Positions 34,701-45,188 of a DNA stretch of 64,000 bases are shown piece after piece; the stretch's first letter is position 1; each line of letters starts with the position of its first letter. Origin of the DNA: Forficula auricularia (taxonomy: Eukaryota; Arthropoda; Insecta; Dermaptera; Forficulidae); contig JALMQS010000136.1 in assembly GCA_024734495.1 (NCBI GenBank), forward strand, positions 248,001-312,000, given 5' to 3'. The notes below the pieces were generated by a model. It saw nothing but the letters and a program-made list of their open reading frames with translations. It was not told the origin of the DNA and did no database searches. The translations under genes and the position numbers were made by a program.

Positions 34701-37700
34701 AATCTCACTAATTTTCTTCTCTAGTTTTTTCAATTAGTATACGGCAGTAATGTTGAATCTCTGATTAATCAGTATCATTCAATTATTTTGCTCTTCCTTT
34801 TCGAAATATGTAGACAAAAGTTTTTAATCAATATGCCATGTCTCTATAAAATTTATCAAATAATAATGATACTTTTCGATACTATTTTAACAATATTCCC
34901 TTGTTAGTTAATTCCATAAAAAATTTGGGGATATTTGGTAGGTTTTATCGAAATATGATTAAGGGTTGATCACTTTGTTTTCAAATTTTTAATTGGTCGC
35001 TGTATTAGAGTTGAATGATTTTTATTTTCAGTGTATTCCTCATTAGTGCTTAGCTAAGTGAAATGAATAGATTCGAAAATTGAGAGGAATTGGAATTATG
35101 ATCTATGGCAATCAATAGAGGCTGGGGTCGCTTCAATGCCCGGAACTAAATCTCTGTCACTCAGTTTTTTTTCGATCCCTTAACAGACTGTCCCATTGAC
35201 TATTTTTTTTGAAAATCTTCTAGATTTTCAAAAAATAATATAAATGATGCACTCTGTTAGAGATTGACAAAATACTTAACGACTAGGATTTTGCCATCCC
35301 GGTGTCTCTTTTGAATGCTTTAAATCAATCTCAAGAAATCTCACTAATTTTCTTCTCTAGTTTTTTCAATTAGTATACGGCAGTAATGTTGAATCTCTGA
35401 TTAATCAGTATCATTCAATTATTTTGCTCTTCCTTTTTGAAATATGTAGACAAATGTTTTTAATCAATATGCCATGTCTCTATAAAATTTATCAAATAAT
35501 AATGATACTTTTCGATACTATTTTAACAATATTCCCTTGTTAGTTAATTCCATAAAAAATTTGGGGATATTTGGTAGGTTTTATCGAAATATGATTAAGG
35601 GTTGATCACTTTGTTTTCAAATTTTTAATTGGTCGCTGTATTAGAGTTGAATGATTTTTATTTTCAGTGTATTCCTCATTAGTGCTTAGCTAAGTGAAAT
35701 GAATAGATTCGAAAATTGAGAGGAATTGGAACTATGATCTATGGCAATCAATAGAGGCTGGGGTCGCTTCAATGCCCGGAACTAAATCTCTGTCACTCAG
35801 TTCTTTTTCGATCCCTTAACAGACTGTCCCGTTGACTATTTTTTTTTGAAAATCTTCTAGATTTTCAAAAAATAATATAAATGATGCACTCTGTTAGAGA
35901 TTGACAAAATACTTAACGACTAGGATTTTGCCATCCCGGTGTCTCTTTTGAATGCTTTAAATCCAATCTCAAGAAATCTCACTAATTTTCTTCTCTAGTT
36001 TTTTCAATTAGTATACGGCAGTAATGTTGAAGCTCTGATTAATCAGTATCATTCAATTATTTTGCTCTTCCTTTTCGAAATATGTAGACAAAAGTTTTTA
36101 ATCAATATGCCATGTCTCTATAAAATTTATCAAATAATAATGATACTTTTCGATACTATTTTAACAATATTCCCTTGTTAGTTAATTCCATAAAAAATTT
36201 GGGGATATTTGGTAGGTTTTATCGAAATATGATTAAGGGTTGATCACTTTGTTTTCAAATTTTTAATTGGTCGCTGTATTAGAGTTGAATGATTTTTATT
36301 TTCAGTGTATTCCTCATTAGTGCTTAGCTAAGTGAAATGAATAGATTCGAAAATTGAGAGGAATTGGAATTATGATCTATGGCAATCAATAGAGGCTGGG
36401 GTCGCTTCAATGCCCGGAACTAAATCTCTGTCACTCAGTTTTTTTTCGATCCCTTAACAGACTGTCCCGTTGACTATTTTTTTTGAAAATCTTCTAGATT
36501 TTCAAAAAATAATATAAATGATGCACTCTGTTAGAGATTGACAAAATACTTAACGACTAGGATTTTGCCATCCCGGTGTCTCTTTTGAATGCTTTAAATC
36601 CAATCTCAAGAAATCTCACTAATTTTCTTCTCTAGTTTTTTCAATTAGTATACGGCAGTAATGTTGAATCTCTGATTAATCAGTATCATTCAATTATTTT
36701 GCTCTTCCTTTTCGAAATATGTAGACAAAAGTTTTTAATCAATATGCCATGTCTCTATAAAATTTATCAAATAATAATGATACTTTTCGATACTATTTTA
36801 ACAATATTCCCTTGTTAGTTAATTCCATAAAAAATTTGGGGATATTTGGTAGGTTTTATCGAAATATGATTAAGGGTTGATCACTTTGTTTTCAAATTTT
36901 TAATTGGTCGCTGTATTAGAGTTGAATGATTTTTATTTTCAGTGTATTCCTCATTAGTGCTTAGCTAAGTGAAATGAATAGATTCGAAAATTGAGAGGAA
37001 TTGGAATTATGATCTATGGCAATCAATAGAGGCTGGGGTCGCTTCAATGCCCGGAACTAAATCTCTGTCACTCAGTTTTTTTTCGATCCCTTAACAGACT
37101 GTCCCATTGACTATTTTTTTTTGAAAATCTTCTAGATTTTCAAAAAATAATATAAATGATGCACTCTGTTAGAGATTGACAAAATACTTAACGACTAGGA
37201 TTTTGCCATCCCGGTGTCTCTTTTGAATGCTTTAAATCCAATCTCAAGAAATCTCACTAATTTTCTTCTCTAGTTTTTTCAATTAGTATACGGCAGTAAT
37301 GTTGAATCTCTGATTAATCAGTATCATTCAATTATTTTGCTCTTCCTTTTCGAAATATGTAGACAAATGTTTTTAATCAATATGCCATGTCTCTATAAAA
37401 TTTATCAAATAATAATGATACTTTTCGATAATATTTTAACAATATTCCCTTGTTAGTTAATTCCATAAAAAATTTGGGGATATTTGGTAGGTTTTATCGA
37501 AATATGATTAAGGGTTGATCACTTTGTTTTCAAATTTTTAATTGGTCGCTGTATTAGAGTTGAATGATTTTTATTTTCAGTGTATTCCTCATTAGTGCTT
37601 AGCTAAGTGAAAAGAATAGATTCGAAAATTGAGAGGAATTGGAATTATGATCTATGGCAATCAATAGAGGCTGGGGTCGCTTCAATGCCCGGAACTAAAT

Positions 37701-40026
37701 CTCTGTCACTCAGTTTTTTTCGATCCCTTAACAGACTGTCCCATTGACTATTTTTTTTTGAAAATCTTCTAGATTTTCAAAAAATAATATAAATGATGCA
37801 CTCTGTTAGAGATTGACAAAATACTTAACGACTAGGATTTTGCCATCCCGGTGTCTCTTTTGAATGCTTTAAATCCAATCTCAAGAAATCTCACTAATTT
37901 TCTTCTCTAGTTTTTTCAATTAGTATACGGCAGTAATGTTGAAGCTCTGATTAATCAGTATCATTCAATTATTTTGCTCTTCCTTTTCGAAATATGTAGA
38001 CAAATGTTTTTAATCAATATGCCATGTCTCTATAAAATTTATCAAATAATAATGATACTTTTCGATAATATTTTAACAATATTCCCTTGTTAGTTAATTC
38101 CATAAAAAATTTGGGGATATTTGGTAGGTTTTATCGAAATATGATTAAGGGTTGATCACTTTGTTTTCAAATTTTTAATTGGTCGCTGTATTAGAGTTGA
38201 ATGATTTTTATTTTCAGTGTATTCCTCATTAGTGCTTAGCTAAGTGAAAAGAATAGATTCGAAAATTGAGAGGAATTGGAATTATGATCTATGGCAATCA
38301 ATAGAGGCTGGGGTCGCTTCAATGCCCGGAACTAAATCTCTGTCACTCAGTTTTTTTTCGATCCCTTAACAGACTGTCCCATTGACTATTTTTTTGAAAA
38401 TCTTCTAGATTTTCAAAAAATAATATAAATGATGCACTCTGTTAGAGATTGACAAAATACTTAACGACTAGGATTTTGCCATCCCGGTGTCTCTTTTGAA
38501 TGCTTTAAATCCAATCTCAAGAAATCTCACTAATTTTCTTCTCTAGTTTTTTCAATTAGTATACGGCAGTAATGTTGAATCTCTGATTAATCAGTATCAT
38601 TCAATTATTTTGCTCTTCCTTTTCGAAATATGTAGACAAAAGTTTTTAATCAATATGCCATGTCTCTATAAAATTTATCAAATAATAATGATACTTTTCG
38701 ATAATATTTTAACAATATTCCCTTGTTAGTTAATTCCATAAAAAATTTGGGGATATTTGGTAGGTTTTATCGAAATATGATTAAGGGTTGATCACTTTGT
38801 TTTCAAATTTTTAATTGGTCGCTGTATTAGAGTTGAATGATTTTTATTTTCAGTGTATTCCTCATTAGTGCTTAGCTAAGTGAAATGAATAGATTCGAAA
38901 ATTGAGAGGAATTGGAATTATGATCTATGGCAATCAATAGAGGCTGGGGTCGCTTCAATGCCCGGAACTAAATCTCTGTCACTCAGTTTTTTTTTCGATC
39001 CCTTAACAGACTGTCCCATTGACTATTTTTTTTGAAAATCTTCTAGATTTTCAAAAAATAATATAAATGATGCACTCTGTTAGAGATTGACAAAATACTT
39101 AACGACTAGGATTTTGCCATCCCGGTGTCTCTTTTGAATGCTTTAAATCCAATCTCAAGAAATCTCACTAATTTTCTTCTCTAGTTTTTTCAATTAGTAT
39201 GCGGCAGTAATTTTGAAGCTCTGATTAATCAGTATCATTCAATTATTTTGCTCTTCCTTTTCGAAATATGTAGACAAAATTTTTAATCAATATATTATGT
39301 CTCTATAAAATTTATCAAATAATAATGATTCTTTTCGATAATATTTTAACAATATTCCCTTGTTAGTTAATTGCATAAAAATTTGGGGATATTTCGTAGG
39401 TTTTATCGAAATATGATTAAGGGTTGATCACTTTGTTTTCAAATTTTTAATTGGTCGCTGTACTAGAGTTGAATGATTTTTATTTTCAATGTATTCCTCA
39501 TTAGTGCTTAGCTAAGTGAAAAGAATAGATTCGAAAATTGAGAGGAATTGGAATTATGATCTATGGCAATCAATAGAGGCTGGGGTCGCTTCAATGCCCG
39601 GAACTAAATCTCTATCACTCAGTTTTTTTTCGATCGCTTAACAGACTGTCCCATTGACTATTTTTTTGGAAAAATAATATAAATGATGCACTCTGTTGGA
39701 GATTGACAAAATACTTAACGACTACGTTTTTGCCATCCCGGTGTCTTTTTTGAATGCTTCAAATCCAATCTCAAGAAATCTCACTAATTTTCTTCTCTAG
39801 TTTTTTCACTTAGTAGGTATATGGCAGTAATGTTGAAGCTCTTATTAATCAGAATTATTCAATTATTTTGCTCTTCCTTTTCGAAATATATAGACAAAAG
39901 TTTTTAATCAATATGCCATGTCTCTATAAAATTAGATAATTCAATAAAATGTTTGTGGATATTTGCTAGGTTTTATCGAATTTTGTTTTAGTGTTTATCA
40001 CTCTTTTTTCAAATTTTATTTGGTTA
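31725..40026. repeat. Satellite array 2, ~637-bp unit, ~12 full copies
   Basis: A partial unit (31725-32098) is followed by units starting at 32099, 32735, 33370, 34007, 34644, 35281, 35918, 36555, 37193, 37830, 38466 and 39104, then a decayed partial from 39720. Orientation is the same as array 1. The three units 33370-35280 share diagnostic variants one-to-one with 35281-37192. Unit 39104 has a deletion (616 bp) and the right edge is diverged. Confidence 0.95.
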
Positions 40027-40745
40027 TTTTTTTTTTTAATTCCTTTTTATAGCCTAAAATTTTTTTTATTTTAACTATATTAATTTGTTTTAGATTAGGT
40101 ATAAGCTCTTATTTTCAATTTAATCTTATTTATTTCATATTAATTATTTTTTCTTTTTATTCCCTTTCTATTTACCTTTTAATTATAGAAAGCTAAGTTT
40201 CTTCAAATTTAATATTCTCGTTAACATCCCACTGATTCAAGATAATTTATCAATTTTTTCAAAATTTAATGATCTTGAATCTATTACTCTTGAACCCACA
40301 CTTTTTTTTCTATAATTTGAAGAAATATATTCAAAAAAATCATATAGCTGCTGTTTTTAAAATAATTTTTTATATTTGTGACGTTATTTTTTCAAATAAA
40401 TGCATTACCGCATCTCTCCATTCCGCCATACTTTACGAGTTCGTGATTTAATTTTTTATGAATTCCATTGAGGATGTCTATCTTTTTGCAGTTTACTTGT
40501 TCAAATTTTTTGTTGCAACTTTCCATTGTTTTTCAATTAATAATCTATTTTTCTGATTATAAATCTCGTTATAGGGTTCAAGAGTATTCTTCAAACTCCG
40601 CCATGGACGGTCCCAAGCCCGGCTGAAAAAGGAGGAGGGTTGGGCGTGAGGTTAAAAACCTCACCCTATAAAAGACTCCATTGTACTAGTTATCATGACA
40701 ATTTGGACGTAACAATCTTTGATAAATTGTCATTAATATTTGTAC
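40017..40745 (+). repeat. Satellite-flanking module, copy B
   Basis: Direct repeat of 23501-24230, same orientation, with scattered substitutions and small indels (for example GAACTCC versus AAACTCC in the GC-rich part). TATAAAAG is at 40667-40674. The copies diverge after ATTAATATTTG, where A meets the satellite and B meets unique DNA. Confidence 0.85.
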
Positions 40746-41754
40746 ATGGTTCAGTTTCTGAAAATAAATTTATTACTTTACTTACTAAGAACAATTTGTT
40801 TTTTTAATTTCTCTTTAATTTTCATTTTGCGACTGACTGAATACATAATTTTATCCTATTTGATCCCATTCATTATTGTCATACTTCCTCAATCTCATTT
40901 TTCGTGATACACTATAAACGGTGTCCTTAACTTAAACGATAAACCGTGATCAGAATATAAGCCAATTTATGACGGTCCAGAACCTAAAAATTTTCCAGTT
41001 TTCGTATTATAGCCATTTTTTGAAAATATTGAAAATCACTACTCTGTAGGCACCTACTTAATATTGATATGCTCAGACTACAAATTACCATATTTTATAA
41101 GTCTTATTTTTATTACGCAATCCTGAATAGCTCTGCTAGTGATTGATATAATTAGCAAAACTGAAATCAAATATAAAAATTTATTGGATTGGCAACTAAG
41201 TAATTGCATCAAATATAAACAAAAATTTTTCTAACTCATATATGAAATAATATAGCAAAGTGTTTTTATATTTTTCAGGAAACAAATTTATACTAAATTT
41301 TCAACAAAAATATGTTAACCAAAGTGAAGTTAAATTTTATTTCACAATAATTCATCCTATTTATATCAATGGGGAATAAAAAATTGTAATTAGTATTATA
41401 TTAATTATTCTTAATATGAGAATAAACAAATCGCTTAATATAATTTTAAATTATTTTACTTTTTGTGATAATAAATTCTAAAATGTAAATAAATATTTCA
41501 ATATATATAAATTTCAAAAACATATATATATATATATAAATATATATTAATTTATAAAATATGTATTAGTAATTTTAATATTTATATAAAAAATTTTAAT
41601 GAAAAATATGGCTGTCATCTTTGTGTAAATTTTATTTTATTTTAAAAACTTAAGCCAATTTTACTGACTAATATACATATCTTTCTCTACCAAGGAATTG
41701 GAATAGATGATGCGATTCATGATGGTGCAATTTCACCTGGAAAAATATTTATTT
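40746..41754. other. AT-rich intergenic DNA
   Basis: No gene or clear repeat apart from a TA microsatellite (about 41521-41550). Confidence 0.5.
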
Positions 41755-41950
41755 ATATAATAGAGTAAAGGGTGTGTAGTTTCACAGTGAATGAAATAAA
41801 ACTCAAAGAGGTTTATACAAACTCAATATATTTCGGATTATTAGTCCATCATCAGGAGCTTACAAGTTAATACTGTGAAACTGCACACCCTTTACTCTAT
41901 TAACTAACATCATGTTTCACCTAAAACCTACACCACTTTCCATAAGTAAA
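41755..41950. mobile_element. Fold-back element related to 7101-7350
   Basis: Shares GTGTGTAGTTTCACAGTGAA, AACTCAAAGAGGTTTATA and the ATTAGTCCATCATCAGG loop region with the 7.1-kb element, but one arm is largely deleted. The right end continues into AAACCTACACCACTTTCC, the inverse of the left end at 7.12 kb. Confidence 0.65.
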
Positions 41951-42093
41951 ATTTATTTATATCTTTTAAATATTATTTTGAGTGAGTATTTTTTAAATAT
42001 TCTTATACATCAACAAATTTTATATTATTTTAAAGTATAAATAATAAATCTATACCTATATATATATATAATGTGTACTTTAATTAAGAGTGC

Positions 42094-42457
42094 ATATAAA
42101 TTGCTGCGCAAAATTATCGCATCACCATTGATTTTACTAAAATATCAAATATTTATCAAATTAAATAACTTTGTATAACAAAATAAAATATCATAATCAT
42201 CAAAATAATAACAAAATACTCAAATAATAAAAATAATTCATTTTTTTAAATTTTCCTCATTTTCATCAAATGTAAGTAATTTCAAGTTTTTGGTTTTTTT
42301 ATTTTTTATTGATTACAAGATGAAAATATTGTTATTAATATGAGTATTTATCATTTTTTATTATTTTTTATCAATTTAATATGAAAGACAATACAAGTTT
42401 ATTATATTTATTAGTAAAATTAATAGTGATGCGATAATTTTGTGCAGCAGTTATATA
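42094..42457. mobile_element. MITE with ~45-bp inverted ends
   Basis: The left end is ATTGCTGCGCAAAATTATCG and the right end its near-perfect inverse (CTGCTGCACAAAATTATCGC reading inward), both continuing to GATTTTACTAA-like sequence. TA-rich termini fit a Tc1/mariner origin. The interior is very AT-rich and non-coding. The following 42458-43024 holds nothing recognisable. Confidence 0.75.
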
Positions 42458-43024
42458 AATAAATTTTTAATTAATAAAATTTCAAATGAATGATATTTAT
42501 ATTATAATAATTATTCTTATTATTCTCTGCATTATTTAATGTGTAGAAAAAGATTTCTTTTGTATAAATATATCAGGAAATGCTTTTCTCTTTTCATCCT
42601 GATCTTTTTATTTTATATTTCCTTTGGGAAGGAGTGTATACTTAATATATATTTAATAAATAAATATATGTTGATATAAAATGCACAAATGATTTTTCAA
42701 AAATAAATATTTAAATTTTACTAATAATTTTAATATTTTTTTTTTTGATTCACTTTATAACTGCAATATTTCCGAGCAAATCTATTATTGTCGTATTCAG
42801 AACCTTTCTTTTTAATCCACAAATTCATTAATCCATGATTCAGTCAACTTTATATATTACACTTTCCAATTAAAACTAAGCAGCGATAACCATTTTTATT
42901 CTGCTTCCTTGAAATTTTCCTTTAATTATGCAGGGTCCGGCAAGGAAGTGTGATTAGTGTGAAAACTCAAACTAAGTTATTTTAATTTAATAATGCTGGG
43001 ACAAAAACATGAAAACATTTAAAT

Positions 43025-43252
43025 TCATGTTCGGAAAATAATATCAGCGAAATAACCATTCTTGTCCAAGCAATGTTACAGACGCGCATAATGGGTCTTA
43101 GACTTTACAAGCTAAGCAAGTGGAATAGCTCGAATTTCTTGGGTAATGGATTCTGAAAGGGCCTCAATAGTGCGTGGTTTCTCATTCTAAACGTTAACTT
43201 TCATATAGTCCCATAGAATATAGGAACAAAGTGAAAGATTATGGAATCGATC
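43025..43252 (-). pseudogene. Dead DDE transposase fragment (Tc1/mariner superfamily), C-terminal end
   Basis: One uninterrupted register of 76 codons on the minus strand shows the typical end of an IS630-Tc1-mariner-type transposase: a degraded FLWGYLK region (YILWDYMKVNV), then NEKPRTIEALSESITQEIRA and IP, ending HCLDKNGYFADIIFRT. Three internal stops (after V21, after the IPLA segment and before HCLD) mark it as dead. The catalytic aspartates upstream are not preserved. The family is inferred from the motif order only. Confidence 0.7.
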
Positions 43253-43338
43253 CCTATGCATTGATATGATGTGTCCACTTAAATGTTCTCTTTGATAAGG
43301 CTAATAAACGTTTTTATGCCTGTTACATTATCTTAATA

Positions 43339-43897
43339 CTTACTTACTTACTTCCTGTGGCCGAACAACATTTCCAATGTTTTAGCCTCCTCTATAATGG
43401 CTCGCCATTTTGTCCTATCCCGTGCCATAGTGTTCCAATTTCCTTGAGCACCCAACTCTTCAAGATCTCTGGCTATATTGTCCATCCATCTTTGCCGTGG
43501 ACTACCTGGTGGTCTTCTTCCTATCGGTTTCACTTCGGAAATCTTGCTGATAGCTCAACCTTCATCAGCACGCACCACATGTCCCACCCAAGCTAGCCTT
43601 CGTGATCCTATACACCTCGTGATGTAAGTCTGCCCTATTAATTCTCTCACTTCCTTTGCACTTCTAAACCTCCATTCGCCGGTAACACTATCTCTAATCA
43701 TTCCGCTTATTCTCTTCAAGATCTTGTTTTCGAAGGACATTAGATTTTTCTGAAATGTCATGGTCCATGTCTCTCACCCATAGAGCACCACCGCGCCGGC
43801 ACCGGTCGAATAATGGCGTTGTAGATTTTAATTTTAAGTTTTCTTGAGAGAATTTTATTTTTGAGCAGGCTATTTAAGGCTGCCGCACAACGGTTTC
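43339..43897 (-). mobile_element. 5'-truncated non-LTR retrotransposon with target-site duplication
   Basis: A perfect 14-bp direct repeat, ACATTATCTTAATA, flanks it at 43325-43338 and 43898-43911. The 3' end (left, because the element is on the minus strand) is a short (TAAG)n tail. It contains the C-terminal end of ORF2 (next entry). Target duplication, microsatellite tail and 5' truncation are the marks of target-primed reverse transcription. Confidence 0.88.
43348..43860 (-). pseudogene. LINE ORF2 C-terminal fragment, broken
   Basis: Minus-strand pieces in order: SLLKNKILSRKLKLKIYNAI and IRP; a frameshift into VVLYG; a stop where the family has Cys or Ala before ETWTMT; then MSFENKILKRISG and RRLAWVGHVVRADEG; then, after another break, RRPPGSPRQRWMDNIARDLE and WNTMARDRTKWRAI. 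This order is standard for the tail of many insect endonuclease-RT LINEs (RTE-like). At least two frameshifts and one stop. Confidence 0.85.
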
Positions 43898-43911
43898 ACA
43901 TTATCTTAATA

Positions 43912-45077
43912 GGCATATTCTAAAAATAATCTCACCTTGTCAGACCCTGTACTTTGGAATGCAAATCAATCCGATAATTGTTTAAGAGAATATTGGGACT
44001 TGCATCTCTTTATTTGTATTAATTAGAATAACCACAATTGAATAGCGTTAACTGCCTATTAAAATATTTAACAATCCACAGACCTTAATAAATGAATATT
44101 ATAAATAGATCTCGCATTCGTGCAGAGTGTCTTCGAATTATTCCATTTCCATCCGTAAATCAATTGGAAAGTAAAATTGTAATTCTATTTGAAGTTCTCA
44201 CACAATTAAGCCCCCATTAAAAACATTAGTCACTATTATTATTTATTTGTTCTCATCCGTACCCTATTGCGTTTTACATTTATACATTTTCAATTTGACA
44301 CACTTATTTTAAAGACAATTAATTACTTTACAGATCAATTTATTTTAATTCATTTTATATTCTTCTTTTCTTCTATTTTTTTAATCCTTAATTCTTTGGA
44401 TTCCTTTCTGTTAGTCTTTGACATTGGTCACTAATTTTTTGCTTTAACTTTCTCCTCGGCTTAAAAATAAATTTAATGGCTAAAGCTTATAGATCAAGAA
44501 GCTTGATGGTAAATGAGTGAAAAAAGATATTGTCTTTGTCTGTTCTATATACTCTAGCATTAACTTTTTGCTAGTATTGTTGCGAAACAACTACCTTAAG
44601 TTGCTCGCTCAAATATCGCGCTCTTTAAAAAGTCGCAAAAAATCCTATTAATCATATATAATTAATAATCACAAATTAATTCTTTTTCATTTGAGGATAA
44701 TCGTTAATAGATTATTGTGATTTATACTCGATTTCATCTTTGTATTATTTTCAAAAGTTGGCTGACCTGTTTCTTTGTTGCCAATTTGCACGAAACAAAG
44801 ATGGTCGAAGTTCGACTGATTGACATTTATATATTTAATAACATTAAATATATGCGTAATTTATTCTAGTCCCATGACATACGTTGTAAATATTAATAAG
44901 CATTTATACCAATTACAATGTGATTTATTTTTCTTATTTAATACGACTTATTATTAAAAAATGCTGATATTTACAGAATATTTTAATTATTGATCGTTTA
45001 TTCCTATCCTATTAGGAAAAGTTTTATTTCTTTTTTTTATTTAAAGAGAAAAGTATTTTTCTTGAATCTAATTTTCC
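43912..45077. other. Region upstream of Atg1, with a solo TIR end
   Basis: At about 44525-44605 lies a segment ending TTGCGAAACAACTACCTTAA, the inverse of the left end of the element at 62174-62941 (shared CTAGTATTGT and ACTTTTTGCTAG). The Atg1 promoter and 5' UTR should be in or before this stretch, but no convincing TATA box, initiator or 5' UTR exon was identified. Confidence 0.45.
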
Positions 45078-45188
45078 ATGAATTCCAAAAATCTTAAAAT
45101 GGACCTAGTCGGAGATTATGAATTTGGTCATTCCGATTTAATTGGCCATGGAGCTTTTGCTGTTGTTTATAAAGGACGATTACGAAAG
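45078..45188 (+). CDS. Atg1: Atg1 exon 1
   Basis: Residues 1-37: start codon(s), first beta strands and glycine-rich loop. Donor GTAAAC; phase 0. The alternative in-frame start is at 45099. Confidence 0.93.

Noticed and set aside
40269..40451. ORF inside module B
   Set aside because: Not conserved in copy A.
23501..40745. LTR retrotransposon with modules A and B as LTRs
   Set aside because: Direct repeats bracket only satellite and spacer, with no gag-pol, primer-binding site or polypurine tract, and no TG...CA ends were found.
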